This document shows positions 54,774 to 64,000 of a DNA stretch of 64,000 bases, one piece after another. The notes beneath the pieces are model-generated. The model was not told the DNA's origin. It was given only the letters and a program-made list of their open reading frames with translations, and made no database searches. The stretch's first letter is position 1; each line of letters begins with the position of its first letter. Made by a program: the position numbers and the translations under genes. Origin of the DNA: Streptomyces sp. 15-116A (GTDB taxonomy: Bacteria; Actinomycetota; Actinomycetes; Streptomycetales; Streptomycetaceae); assembly GCF_025290915.1 (NCBI RefSeq), contig NZ_JAOCQE010000001.1:61282-125281 (forward strand). Reading direction: 5' to 3'.

Positions 54774-57700
54774 TCAGCCGGCCCAGACGTCCTCGATGTA
54801 TCGGCCGGACTCGATGAGGGCCTCAAGGTAGGCGGTGGCCTCCTGGTCACTGGCGCCGGTGTGCTTGCGGTAGATCGACATGAACGCCTCACGCACCGCA
54901 GGGGCCATGCGGCGGCCGTCACCGCAGATGTAGACCCGGCCGCCTGCCTCAAGTGCGGCCCAGATTTCTTCCCTCTCGCGAGCGATGCGGTCCTGGACGA
55001 AGCGGGCGCCGTCCTCGGGCGCGTGCATGAAGGTGGGGCGCATGCTGACCGCTCCGGCCGCCTCCGCGGCTTCGAACTCCTCCCGGTGCAGGTAGTCGAC
55101 GTCGGGGTGGTCGCAGCCGAAGTATCACAGCAGCGTTCCGGTCGACCCGGTGTGCAGCCGGTCGAGGACCGCCCCGCGGAAAGGCGCCAGGCCGGTGCCC
55201 GCGCTGACCAGGATGACGGGCACGGAGGGGTCCTCGGGCAGACGGAAGGTTTCGCTGCACGGCAGGACCCGGGCCTGCACCGTGTCACCGGCCGTGAGGG
55301 TCTGGATGTAGTGCGAGGTGATGCCGTGGAAGGTTCCCTCACCGCTCCGGTGAGGCGCGGCGAGCAGTGACACCATCAGGTCCACCTCGCGTGGAGAGGC
55401 CGCGGCGGAGGAGGAGATCGAGTAGTGGCGCGGGCGCAGGACCGGCAGCAGCTCCAGGAAGCGTTCGAAGGGCAGCTCACAGGCGCGGTAGCGCTCCAGC
55501 AGGTCCAGGACACTGGTTCCGGCGTCGGTCACCTGCTCGCGGAAGGTCTCGGGGGGCGCTGCGGCGAGTTCGGCCAGGGGGCGCTTCTCCGGCGGGCACT
55601 CGGTGTGCTCGGCGAGCACGGCGACCTGCTCCTGGGTGGCCGGGTCCTGAAGCTCGACGAAGTCGGTCAGCAGCCGGCGCAGGGTCAGCGGGCGGTCGAC
55701 GGGCAGGGCGCTGCGGCTGCGCCGGCGGGCACGCACACGGACGGTGCGGTCCAGGTCGAGACCGAAACGGCCGGCGACCCGCTGAACGAGTGCCTCCGGG
55801 TTGGTGGGCAGGACGGCCAGGTGGTCGCCGGTGCGGTAGGTGACGCCCTCGGGCAGCCGCAGCCTCACGAAGCGCTTGGAGCGGCCGAGTTCGTGGTTCA
55901 TGTCGACGAGCTCGTACGCGTCGTGCACCTCCATCGGCTCCACGCCGTGCCGTGCCGCGAGTCCGCCGATGACCGAGTCGGTGGTGTCCTCGAGTTCGTA
56001 GAGGCTCTGGTCGTCCTGCTCCGGTTCGGCTGCCGTCACGGTTCCGGCGACCGGCTCGCCGAACCGCTCCAGCAGAGCGGTCCACAGGTCGCGCGTCCAC
56101 CGGTCCACCGCGGTCGCGAAATCACCGGAGGCATCGGCCGCACCGCGCTCCAGCAATGACGTGGCACCGGCTGCCGCCAGGCGCTCGTCGATGAGGGTCG
56201 GGATGCGCTGGTAGGTGGCTGCCCAGTTACGGTCACCGACGCCGAGTACGGCATAGGTGACACCGTCGAGCGAGCCGGGCTCGAGTCCCTCCAGCCACGC
56301 CACGAAGTCAGCGGCGTCGTCGGTGGGCCTGCCGTTGTAGGAAGCGGCCACGATCACCACCGGGCCCTCGGCCGAACTCAGCTTGCCGACGTAGTCATTG
56401 AGCGACGCCACCGACGCGGCGAACCCGTGCTCGCCTCCGTCGGCCGCCAGATCGCGGGCTATGCCCGCACAGGTGCCCAGGTTGGAGCCGTGGAGAAGGG
56501 TCACTGCCGTGCCGATGCCCCGGCGGGCCGCGGGCGCGTCCCGGTCCGTGGTGGAACCGCTCGCTGTGACGGAAGGCAGACGGCGCTCAGCGCTGGTGCG
56601 CCGGGCCAGCTGAAGGGTGAAGTCCACCGGCTTGAGCGTGAGCGCGAACTTCATCTTCATCTTGTAGTCGGCGTGGTCGATCAGCCGGTAGCGGTGCACC
56701 AGGAGACCCAGGAGCAGGGTGGCTTCGTGCAGGGCGAACTGGCGGCCGATGCAGGCACGTTCACCGTTGCCGAACGGCTTGAACAGGTGTACCGGGCGGG
56801 CCGCCTCCCGCTCGGGCGAGAAGCGCTCGGGGTCGAACAGCTCGACGTTCTCGCCCCAGGCGGGGTCGCGGTGCAGGGTCGGGGTGACCACCTGCAGCGT
56901 CTCGCCCTTGCGTACAAGGTACTTGCCGCCGATGACGGTGTCCTCGATGGGCTCCACGGCGAAGCCGGGCGCGGTCGGCCACAACCTCAGGCTCTCGTTG
57001 AGCACCTGGCGGATGTAGGTGAGCTTGCCGATGTCTCCGTACTCGGGCTCCGGGGCGTCGGTGTCTCCCCACAGGGCGTCCACCTCGGCCTGGGCCCGCG
57101 CGAGTACCGCGGGGTACTTGGTCAGGTAGTAAAGGGCGAAGGTCAGGGCGCCGCTGGTGGTCTCGTGTCCGGCGACGAGGAACGTGATCACCTGGTTGCG
57201 GATGTTCTCGTCGTCCAGCAGCCGGTCTGTCACCGGGTCCGGGGTGTGCAGCATCCGGCCCAGCAGGTCCTCCGTGCTCGTGTCGCCGGACGCCCTGCGC
57301 TGCCGGATGACCTGGTCGACCACGTCCCTCATCAGCTTGACGTCCCGGTGGAACTGCTCGGTCTGCTTCCGCTTGAACACCTCCATGCCCGGCATGGACT
57401 CGACCTTGTCCTGGGTGTAGCTCAGCGCCCGTATCATCGCGGCGACGAAGGGGTGCGGCTCGTCCCGGCGGAGTGACTCGAAGTCGTAGCCGAAGCCGCA
57501 CTGCCCGATGGTGTCGAAGGTCAGCCGGGTCATGTCCCCACCGACGTCCACGGAGTCCTCCCCTGCGACCCGGTCCCACTTGGCGATCAGGGAGCGGGCC
57601 ACTCGGACCATGGTCGCGTGGTAGCCGCGCATCGCACCGAGGGAGAACGCCGGCATCAGGATGTCGTGCGCCTTACGCCAGTTCGGCTCGTCGTTGAAGG

Positions 57701-57989
57701 CGGTGAACAGGCCGTCCTCGGCTATCGCACGTGCCGCGACCTGGTCCGGCGGCGTGTTCTTGCGAAACCGGGTCTCGTCCGACAGCTCCGTCACCAGATC
57801 CAGGCCGCCGACGTAGATGTACTTGGTCCCGAAGGCACGGAGCCGGAACACCGGCCCCATCTCCTTGAACTCCTTCATCAGGTGGAAGACGAGATCGGCC
57901 CCGCTCGGGGTACCAAGGCCGTGGCCGACCAGGGGCAGCGCCGGGCGCTCGGGGATCGCCTCGGTCCTGTAGCCGGACGCGTGAGTCAT
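54774..57989 (-). pseudogene. CYP102-type self-sufficient P450/reductase with in-frame TGA
   Basis: An intended product of 1071 residues, like P450 BM3 (fatty-acid hydroxylase). Seen in order: I-helix FLVAGHETTSGAL; ExxR in ESLR; heme loop FGNGERACIG; FMN domain TLLHGSNLGTCAGIA; FAD domain TYRTGDHLAVLPTN and RHYSISSS; NADPH domain SAGTGLAPFRG. A single TGA (55127-55125, codon 955) follows STGTLL. The same frame continues YFGCDHPDVDYLH to the classic end GRYIEDVWAG at 54774. The truncated 954-residue product would lack part of the NADPH-binding domain. Start ATG 57989 with AGGAAAGG upstream. Confidence 0.88.
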
Positions 57990-58044
57990 GAGCGTGCCTT
58001 TCCTCAGCATGATCTGTCGTTCGTGAACCAACATACAGATGACA

Positions 58045-58187
58045 TTGTCGAGTGACAAAGTCATACGACTGTGCCGAGTGACACGTTCGAATGACGGAAC
58101 TAGGGCAGGGTGGAGAACGTTCCTCGTCAGGAGCTTGACAGGCGACTCTGTCAGACGACACGGTTAAGCGACATAGTCACTCGACAA
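58045..58187. promoter_or_regulatory. Operator array between CYP102-type and ADH genes
   Basis: TTGTCGAGTGAC (58045-58056) and its exact reverse complement GTCACTCGACAA (58176-58187) flank the region. Related half sites (GAGTGACA at 58077-58084, CGACATAGTC at 58169-58178, GACTCTGTC at 58144-58152) lie in or near it. Such an array between divergent genes suggests shared repression, as with TetR-controlled CYP102 genes; the regulator is not identified. Confidence 0.55.
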
Positions 58188-58236
58188 AGTGCACGATGAC
58201 CGTGCTCTCCCCCATCGAAGCAATAGAGGTTCCGCC

Positions 58237-59298
58237 ATGAACACGATGCTCGCCGGACGGCTTCACCTGGACACGCGTACGTTCGCCGTAGAAGAGATTC
58301 CCGTGCCCGTCCCCGGCCCGGGAGAGATCCTGGTCGAGGTGCGGGCCGCCGGGGTGTGCCTGTCGGACGTCCACCTGATAGACGGCAGCCTCAGCCCTCT
58401 CTTCCCGGTTGAAGCGGTCAGGAACAGCCGCGCGCTCACGCTCGGCCACGAGGTCGCGGGCGTCGTCCACACCATCGGCCCGGACACGCGGGGCACATGG
58501 ACACCGGGTCAGCGGGTGGTGCTCCAGTCGGGGCAGGCGTGCGACACATGCGAAGGCTGCCTGCGCCGCTCGGTGTGCCGGCAACCGCTGACGCTCGGCG
58601 TGGACTACGACGGGGGCTGGGCCGAGTACGCCATCGCCCGCCAGGAAACCCTGGTCCCGATCCCGGACGACCTGCCGTTCGACCAGGCCGCGATCACCCC
58701 CGACGCCGTCTCCACCCCCTACGCCGCCATCCTGGAGACAGGAGCGGTGCGGCCGGCACAGGCGGTCGGTATTTGGGGTGCGGGTGGCCTCGGCGCGCAC
58801 GGCATCCGGATCGCCCGCATGGTCGGCGCGGCCCCGATCATCGTCGTCGACCCGCTGCCCACCGCTCGCGAACGCGCCCTCGCCTTCGGGGCGGACCTCG
58901 CCCTGGACCCGGCCTCGCCGGACTTCGCCCAGGCGGTGGACCTGGCCACGGGCGGACGCGGCATCCAGGTCGCTCTCGACTTCGCCGGCATCCCGGCAGC
59001 TCGTGCCCAGGCCACCGCCGTACTCGCTACCGAAGGAGTGCTGGTCCTGGCCGGGCTCACGCCGGAACCGATCACCGTCGACGACAGCCTCGGCTTCTGC
59101 TTCCAGCTCAACCAGATCCGCGGCCACTACGGCTCCGCGCCTGAGCATGTGGAACAGCTCGTCCACCTGGTCTCCGCGGGACGGATCGACCTGGCCCCGT
59201 CCGTCTCCGCCCGCGTTCCACTGGCTGAGGCGGCCGACGCCGTCTCACGCCTGGAGAACAAGACCGGCGACCCGATCCGGCTGGTGCTCACTCCCTGA
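58237..59298 (+). CDS. Zinc-dependent medium-chain alcohol dehydrogenase
   Basis: A 353-residue MDR-family enzyme. Visible are the catalytic Zn region GVCLSDVHL and GHEVAGVVHTIGPD, four structural-Zn cysteines in QACDTCEGCLRRSVCRQP, and the Rossmann motif GIWGAGGLGAHGIRIARM. It would interconvert alcohol and aldehyde/ketone with NAD(P). It is divergent from the CYP102-type gene with shared operator-like repeats, so it may act on P450-hydroxylated products (inference). AGAGG lies ~8 nt before ATG 58237. A strong terminator follows. Confidence 0.9.
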   Translation: MNTMLAGRLHLDTRTFAVEEIPVPVPGPGEILVEVRAAGVCLSDVHLIDGSLSPLFPVEAVRNSRALTLGHEVAGVVHTIGPDTRGTWTPGQRVVLQSGQACDTCEGCLRRSVCRQPLTLGVDYDGGWAEYAIARQETLVPIPDDLPFDQAAITPDAVSTPYAAILETGAVRPAQAVGIWGAGGLGAHGIRIARMVGAAPIIVVDPLPTARERALAFGADLALDPASPDFAQAVDLATGGRGIQVALDFAGIPAARAQATAVLATEGVLVLAGLTPEPITVDDSLGFCFQLNQIRGHYGSAPEHVEQLVHLVSAGRIDLAPSVSARVPLAEAADAVSRLENKTGDPIRLVLTP

Positions 59299-59318
59299 TC
59301 AATTGCTTCCCGAAGTGG

Positions 59319-59361
59319 CCAGAGGATCTGTGGTGACCGGGTGTCATCACAGATCCTCTGG
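59319..59361 (+). terminator. Strong hairpin terminator after ADH
   Basis: Outer arms 59319-59332 and 59348-59361 pair perfectly over 14 bp. The stem can extend to about 18 bp with one G-U pair around a CCGGGTG loop. It lies 20 bp after the ADH stop. Confidence 0.8.
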
Positions 59362-59394
59362 CGTCGGAGCCGTTCGGGTCGAGCACGGCGTTTC

Positions 59395-59485
59395 CTGCAG
59401 CCTCCCCGGGCCGCACCCACGCCGACGTCCGGAGCGGTATCGGCGTCGTGCACGACGCGCTCCTCCTGGACGGGCCGCACCCCCC
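59395..59485 (+). pseudogene. Aldehyde dehydrogenase C-terminal relic
   Basis: The plus strand reads GRTHADVRSGIGVVHDALLL, then DGP. This aligns with HTLDNVQSGIGIVHNALLLD in the intact ALDH at 49.1-50.8 kb. Only about 30 residues remain, suggesting that a second ALDH gene once followed the ADH gene. Confidence 0.6.
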
Positions 59486-59548
59486 GCACTCCGCACCGAC
59501 TCCACACCCCCGCCCCGGCCGACACGACCCGGCCGGGGCGTCTACCTG

Positions 59549-60766
59549 TCACCTGGTGGGGCCCGCTGGAACGGTCGGGTTTCGGGGATGGTGTTCGAAC
59601 CACCGGGCGACGGGTTCCGTCGTGACGCCGTGCAGGAAGACGCTGAGGAGGACAGTCGCGCAGGTGACATTGCCGATAAACGCCGCGTCATCATCCTCGA
59701 GTTGGGTGTAGGCCAGGACTGCGAAGACGATGGACGTGACGCCACGCGAGCCGAACCATCCGATGGCTGCACGCTCGGCCCCGCTGAAGGTCGTGCCGGC
59801 GAGCGCGACGACTACGGGCAGTATCCGGGCGACAGTAAGGGCGAGCAGCCCGTAGGCGAGGACGGGAAGTCCGACTCCATGGGCGAACTCCTCCCCGGCC
59901 AAAGCGCCGAAGGTGAACCAGACCGCCAGGGCCATCAGATGCCCCACGTCGTACACGAGTCGGAGGTTGTCGTTGCCGAGACCGTGTGCGGTGCGGGCGT
60001 AGCACAGCCCTGCCACGAAGGCAGCGACGAATCCGTTGCCGCCGATGAGCACGGAGGCCGCGTAAGCGAGGAACGGCAGCGCGAGATGGGCCAGACGCAG
60101 CCCGCCTGGCGCCGTCCAGCCGGTGCCCAGGCACCACCGCATCGCCCAGGAAGCCAGGCAGCCCGTGGCTCCGCCGGCCAGCATCGCGTACCCGGCGCCC
60201 ATGAGGGCGTTCAGGACCAGATCGGCGAAGGAGTCCCCCTCGGACGTGACGAGATTGGCCACGCAGAACACGAAGAGCGGCGAGATGAGACCGTCGTTGA
60301 ATCCGCCTTCGATGTTCAGGGCGGCTCGCACCCGCAGGGGGACCCGCTCATCTCTCAGGAACTTCAGGGCCGGAGCGAGGTCCATGGGCATCACGACGAG
60401 CGCGGCGACAGCCAGGAGCCACCAGTTCGTGCCAGGAAACAGCAGGGCGCCGAAGAGAACGGCCAGGATGACGGAGCCCGGCAGGGCCAGGCCCAGCAAG
60501 CGGCCCTCGCCCACCGACCTGCCCAGCTGTTCGTAGTCCCTGGTCTCGGTGGCATCCGTGAACAGCATCACCGCCAGCACGAGTTCGACGCACGTCTGGA
60601 AGGTGTGCGTCTCCATGTCGAGCGAGACGGCCGGACGGTCTCCGCCCGTCAGCAGTGCCCCGGCAGCCGCGAACGCGATGGGTGCCGTGATGCTCCATCG
60701 GGTCATCCGCTCCGACACGAGGGACCACACGAACAGGAGCGACAGAAGCACGAGGACAGCGACCAT
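59549..60766 (-). CDS. Cation/proton antiporter (CPA1/NhaP-like)
   Basis: A 405-residue polytopic membrane protein with about 11-12 hydrophobic segments and the family's LNIEGGFNDGLISPLFVF region (ion-binding Asp), plus ELVLAVMLFTDA and WFGSRGVTSIVFAVLAY. It would exchange Na+/K+ for H+ across the membrane. The start is 10 nt after the small-protein stop, so it ends a likely operon led by a flavin oxidoreductase gene. Confidence 0.87.
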   Translation of the reverse strand: MVAVLVLLSLLFVWSLVSERMTRWSITAPIAFAAAGALLTGGDRPAVSLDMETHTFQTCVELVLAVMLFTDATETRDYEQLGRSVGEGRLLGLALPGSVILAVLFGALLFPGTNWWLLAVAALVVMPMDLAPALKFLRDERVPLRVRAALNIEGGFNDGLISPLFVFCVANLVTSEGDSFADLVLNALMGAGYAMLAGGATGCLASWAMRWCLGTGWTAPGGLRLAHLALPFLAYAASVLIGGNGFVAAFVAGLCYARTAHGLGNDNLRLVYDVGHLMALAVWFTFGALAGEEFAHGVGLPVLAYGLLALTVARILPVVVALAGTTFSGAERAAIGWFGSRGVTSIVFAVLAYTQLEDDDAAFIGNVTCATVLLSVFLHGVTTEPVARWFEHHPRNPTVPAGPTR

Positions 60767-60776
60767 TCCCGTCTAC

Positions 60777-60920
60777 TTACTTCTGGGCCTGCTCACCCAG
60801 CATGCCGACCATGTAGAGGAAGCCGTAGGCGAAGAAGACGAAGAAGAACACCCGCAATGCGACGCCCTTCGCCTTCCGCCGCTCCCTCACCCTGTCCATG
60901 TCGTATCGCTCGCTGTTCAA
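60777..60920 (-). CDS. 47-residue single-pass membrane protein
   Basis: A TTG start at 60920 (GGGAACC upstream) gives 47 residues: a basic N-terminus (MDRVRERRKAKG) then one TM helix (VALRVFFFVFFAYGFLYMVG) and a short tail ending EQAQK. A start at an internal ATG (60899) would give 40 residues. It lies between the flavin oxidoreductase (46 bp) and antiporter (10 bp) genes. The layout resembles DUF6126-type small streptomycete proteins, but that assignment is uncertain. It may assist the adjacent antiporter. Confidence 0.65.
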   Translation of the reverse strand: MNSERYDMDRVRERRKAKGVALRVFFFVFFAYGFLYMVGMLGEQAQK

Positions 60921-60966
60921 GGCAGGTTCCCTTTCTGCGCTTCTGTGGATCGGCTGGGGACCGAGG

Positions 60967-62352
60967 TCAGCGCCTCAGGCTCGCAAGAACCGCCTTCGCC
61001 GCGTTCTCGCCCGAGGTCGCCGCGTCAGCGAGCGAAGGCATGTCGAGCTGGTAATCGCCGGCCAGGTGGATCGGCCCGAGGGGCTCGCGCAGCGTCGGCA
61101 GCGATGCGCGCCTCCAGGGGGCCCAGAAAGGCACCACACGATGGTGCCGCCGCACGATCCCTTCCCCGAGCTTCCCTTCGAGCTGGGGGTAGACCGACAG
61201 CAGGTCCGTAGTGAACCGAGCAACGATCTCTTCATCGGAGAGCTCGAACAAGTCGTCGGCCACGGCGCCGCCGGCGAAACACGCCAGCGCACCGCCAGGC
61301 TTCCGTACGCCGCCCTTCCGAGTGGCGGCGGCGTGGTTGAAGATCGCCTGGAACGAGAGCTGCGGAGTGGACACGCCGAAGAAATCGTCCCAGGGCTGGG
61401 GCCCCTCCTCCTCGGTGAAGAAGCCGACAACCACGTACCGACCGTAACGAATGTCGTCGAACGCGTTGCGGTATCTCTGGGGAAGCCGCGGCAGGATCCG
61501 CACCGCGACATCGCTGGGAACCGCGACGACGGCCCGCTTCGCTCGCACCCTCACCGGCCGGCCCGCGGCGACATAGTCCACGACAACCCCGTCTTCGTCC
61601 TGTTCCACGGAACGGACGGCCGACCGGAGCCGAAGGCGTTCGCCGAGATCGGCAGCGAGGATGTCGGTCAGCGTCTGGTTGCCCCCTACGGGCAGTGCGA
61701 AGTTGGGCACCTTCGCCGGGTCCGTTAGGGAGACTCCTATCGACGTCACGAGCTGGGTCGCTGCCGTCTCCCCGGGCTCACATCCCATCCACTGGCCCGA
61801 CCATGACCGGACCATGTCATGAGTCAATCGAGAGCGAACGCCGCGCAGGAGATCTGATGCGAGACGCCTGTCGAGCCTGGCACGCACCCTTTTCGCAAGG
61901 CTGCTGTTCGACTCGAGGAAGGGGACGGCCGAGAGAATTCGGGCGCCGACCATCGCCATGCCGACCCAGTCCATGAAACTCATCCGCGTGCGGAACATGA
62001 GAGCAGAGAGTTTGGCCGTGTCGACCAGTCCACCATTGAGCGCCAGCGCCACGCGCTTGCCGGCCAGCGACCCCATCTCGATGCCGTGGTGGTGGAGAGC
62101 GTCGATCAAGGGCCCGGTTCCCTCGGTGAACTGCGCCCCGACGTTGATCCAGTACTCGCCCTTCCGGACCGTCTCGACGCGTCCGCCCGCCCGCTCCGCG
62201 GCCTCGAGAACGATGACGTCGGCCTCCCCGACGAGCGTCGTCGCCGCCATCAGCCCCGCCATCCCCGCACCGATGACGACGACGTCACAGGTCTTCTCGC
62301 CTACGGGTGGCGCTGCGCTCGTCGCGCCCGGCTCGGGCTCCCGGTTCGTCAT
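60967..62352 (-). CDS. FAD-dependent amine oxidase/phytoene-desaturase-like oxidoreductase
   Basis: A 461-residue protein. The FAD motif DVVVIGAGMAGLMAATTL and LEAAERAGGRVETV are followed by GEYWINVGAQFTEGTGPL. The C-terminal GPIHLAGDYQLDMPSLADAA is the FAD-contact segment of the amine oxidase superfamily. It differs from the oxidase at 50.8-52.2 kb: it lacks the GGQW segment and may act on other substrates. It starts a likely operon with the small membrane protein and antiporter. Confidence 0.85.
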   Translation of the reverse strand: MTNREPEPGATSAAPPVGEKTCDVVVIGAGMAGLMAATTLVGEADVIVLEAAERAGGRVETVRKGEYWINVGAQFTEGTGPLIDALHHHGIEMGSLAGKRVALALNGGLVDTAKLSALMFRTRMSFMDWVGMAMVGARILSAVPFLESNSSLAKRVRARLDRRLASDLLRGVRSRLTHDMVRSWSGQWMGCEPGETAATQLVTSIGVSLTDPAKVPNFALPVGGNQTLTDILAADLGERLRLRSAVRSVEQDEDGVVVDYVAAGRPVRVRAKRAVVAVPSDVAVRILPRLPQRYRNAFDDIRYGRYVVVGFFTEEEGPQPWDDFFGVSTPQLSFQAIFNHAAATRKGGVRKPGGALACFAGGAVADDLFELSDEEIVARFTTDLLSVYPQLEGKLGEGIVRRHHRVVPFWAPWRRASLPTLREPLGPIHLAGDYQLDMPSLADAATSGENAAKAVLASLRR

Positions 62353-62492
62353 CCCTTTTCGTTCCTCACTTCGTCATTCCGGACGGCTGACCTCGGACAA
62401 CATTTCCGATCTCGAATCGAGTTTGAGTTTACACCACGGCCGCGACCCCAGGACCATCGAATGTCCTCCGAACAGGCTGGCATGACCGACCG

Positions 62493-63197
62493 TCAGATGC
62501 TGTCCAGGGTGGATACCAGACTCGCCACCGTGATGGTGTTGAAGACGAACGCGATGCCCGAGTTGGCGGTCACCGTCCGGCGCATCTCCCGCGACGTCAC
62601 CGTGACGTCGGTGGTGCCGAAGGTCGTCATGACCGAGCAGGCGAAATAGACGTAGTCGGCCCAGACCGGGCTGTCCTCACCGGGGAAGTCCAACGCCCGC
62701 TCGTCCTCCACGAGGTTGTCGGCCTGGAAGGCGACCGCGAAGGACACGGCCACACAGATCCACGCCACGGCGACCATGGTGAGCGCCACCATTGCTCGGG
62801 GAACCGGTCCGAATGCGGAGCCGATGTGCCCGGGAAGCCACGCCACCGCCACCACGAGCGCGGCGGCGGCGATGAAGATGGACACCCCCGGCCCGGGCGC
62901 CGTCCCGAAGACGTACCGCTGCAGGACCGTGCCCCGCGCCGAACGGCGCGCCCAGGTGCGTACCCGCTCCGGAGACGCGGTCGAGAAGGCGATGACAGTG
63001 ATCATGAGATACGGGACGAGATAGGCGAGCAGCAGCAGAACCGACAGATCCGCGCCCGAGATCCGTACCCGCGCCCAGCCGCCGTCGGCACCGAGGAGAA
63101 GAGCTGACGCGCCTGCGGCGACGAAGGCGCTCACCGCGGATCGGCGGCGCTCGGAGAGCCACTGGTTCCGACGGCGTGAAGGCGGTGGCTGTTGCAC
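62493..63197 (-). CDS. DUF1345 family membrane protein
   Basis: A 234-residue protein with about five TM helices ([70 protein letters not shown] and the C-terminal [16 protein letters not shown]). The segment [20 protein letters not shown], followed by the C-terminal helix, is typical of DUF1345 and looks like an ion-channel selectivity region (TTFGTTD). The function is unknown. Confidence 0.8.
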   Translation of the reverse strand: MQQPPPSRRRNQWLSERRRSAVSAFVAAGASALLLGADGGWARVRISGADLSVLLLLAYLVPYLMITVIAFSTASPERVRTWARRSARGTVLQRYVFGTAPGPGVSIFIAAAALVVAVAWLPGHIGSAFGPVPRAMVALTMVAVAWICVAVSFAVAFQADNLVEDERALDFPGEDSPVWADYVYFACSVMTTFGTTDVTVTSREMRRTVTANSGIAFVFNTITVASLVSTLDSI

Positions 63198-63217
63198 GGG
63201 CGAGCTCCAGGGGCCGT

Positions 63218-64000
63218 TCAGCTACCGGACCGCTCGGCGCCGGCCTGCCCGACCGTCGTCCGCCCGGTGCGGCCGAATGCGAGGTCGATGATCCGCCGCC
63301 AGTCCACGGGCGGTGCGGGTACGACGACGCCCGGGCGGTCCCGTGGCACCAGGACCCGCAGCGCACCGGGGCGCAGCGTGCACACCACCGGGGTGGGCAT
63401 CCGCAACGCCTCGCCGTCGACCGCCACGGGCATCTCCTCCTGATCGGTGGTCACCTCGACGCGCTGCGCGGTCATGACGCTCAGCCCCGCGGACTGCGAG
63501 CCCCGCACGGCGACGTCGGCGGCCTGCGACGCGTCCTCGACCCGGATGCCCAGCACTCCCAGTTCGCCGCCGTCGAGCCGAGGTCGGCGGCCTCCGCCGC
63601 CGAGCTCGTCGGGGGAGACGTAGGGGTTGTTGCTGACGAGCAGCGCCTGCTGGGACGTGAGCTCCGTGCCGTCGATCCGCGCATCGAGCCGTCGCACATG
63701 CTCGCCGAGCAGCAGGTCCGGCATGAGAGTCAGCGCCGTGCCCGCCTTGTCGTCGCGGTACTCGGGACGCTGCACGACATCGGCGTACACCCCGAACGAC
63801 ACGGTGTTGACGAAGGCCCGGCCGGCGACGTCGCCGAGGTCGACCCTGACCTCCTCGCCCTCGGTGAGCGCGTCGAGGCAACGAGAGGGGTCGGAGCGGT
63901 CGAGACCCAAGTCCATGGCGAAGTGGTTGCGGGTGCCGGCGGAGATCACGAGGAACGGCAGGTCGTGCTCGGCGGCGACCGCCGCGACCAGGGCCTGGGT
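63218..64000 (-). CDS. Diacylglycerol/sphingosine kinase-like lipid kinase, C-terminal part
   Basis: The frame runs off the right edge and shows 260 residues. Visible are [19 protein letters not shown], the kinase-family loop with conserved GTxN, then [16 protein letters not shown] and a C-terminal DGE(A)LRMPTP substrate region. The N-terminal nucleotide-binding GGDGT motif must lie outside the window. Likely a cytoplasmic or membrane-associated lipid kinase. Confidence 0.82.
   Translation of the reverse strand, partial: TQALVAAVAAEHDLPFLVISAGTRNHFAMDLGLDRSDPSRCLDALTEGEEVRVDLGDVAGRAFVNTVSFGVYADVVQRPEYRDDKAGTALTLMPDLLLGEHVRRLDARIDGTELTSQQALLVSNNPYVSPDELGGGGRRPRLDGGELGVLGIRVEDASQAADVAVRGSQSAGLSVMTAQRVEVTTDQEEMPVAVDGEALRMPTPVVCTLRPGALRVLVPRDRPGVVVPAPPVDWRRIIDLAFGRTGRTTVGQAGAERSGS

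Noticed and set aside
54774..57989. TGA in the P450 gene read as selenocysteine
   Set aside because: The position aligns with a non-cysteine residue in CYP102 enzymes, and no SECIS-like hairpin is apparent just after the TGA.
59549..61054. Long plus-strand frame running from the ADH region through the antiporter region (to 61054)
   Set aside because: It is antisense to the antiporter and small-protein genes and composed of shadow sequence.
1..64000. CRISPR arrays
   Set aside because: No regularly spaced short repeats were seen; repeated sequences are IS110 copies and dispersed single repeats.

Overview
The window is high-GC actinomycete DNA, most likely from Streptomyces or a close relative. 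The evidence is strong third-position G/C bias, many GTG starts, IS110-, IS5- and IS481-type transposase remnants of streptomycete style, paired TetR regulators, a self-sufficient CYP102-type P450 and large actinobacterial STAND NTPases. It reads as chromosome-arm or plasmid-like accessory sequence: an arsenic-detoxification fragment, then a long anti-phage defence island, then a catabolic/redox block.

Layout. 1-2.0 kb: a partial arsR (minus), divergent from arsC-trxB-trxA. 2.5-6.1 kb: an AAA ATPase overlapping a subtilisin-like protease, an ietAS-type defence or toxin-antitoxin pair. 6.5-8.4 kb: a small excisionase-like HTH gene convergent with a tyrosine integrase. 8.4-46 kb: the defence island proper. 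Its main genes are a STAND NTPase with a small membrane partner (10.4-14.2), a KAP-like membrane NTPase (14.7-17.5), an Mrr-nuclease/NACHT protein (17.9-20.8), an NTPase-less PQQ-propeller protein with an effector-like N-terminus (22.4-24.4), a tandem-HNH protein (28.2-29.6), an AVAST (Avs)-like protein (31.3-36.3), a second nuclease-like STAND protein (36.5-40.0) and a NACHT protein with a C-terminal PD-(D/E)XK nuclease (41.0-45.4). Three frameshifted IS110 copies and at least six IS110 scraps lie between these genes, several of them directly before an NTPase gene. Related repeat blocks around 6.8-7.1 kb and 45.5-45.8 kb share a 22-bp identical core and could be attachment sites of one integrated element carrying most of the island.

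47.8-64 kb is a metabolic region: a beta-lactamase-fold hydrolase, aldehyde dehydrogenase and flavin amine oxidase in one direction with a divergent TetR gene; a second TetR gene with a perfect palindromic operator; a CYP102-type P450-reductase fusion interrupted by one in-frame TGA; a divergent medium-chain alcohol dehydrogenase; a likely three-gene operon (flavin oxidoreductase, 47-residue membrane protein, cation/proton antiporter); a DUF1345 membrane protein; and a partial lipid kinase at the right edge.

How the genes fit together. The defence proteins look like separate modules, each with its own sensor repeats and its own nuclease, protease or membrane effector, rather than one pathway. 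The IS110 scraps, an internally inverted LuxR gene and several genes with single stop codons show that the island has been repeatedly recombined and is partly decaying. No rRNA, convincing tRNA or CRISPR array was seen.
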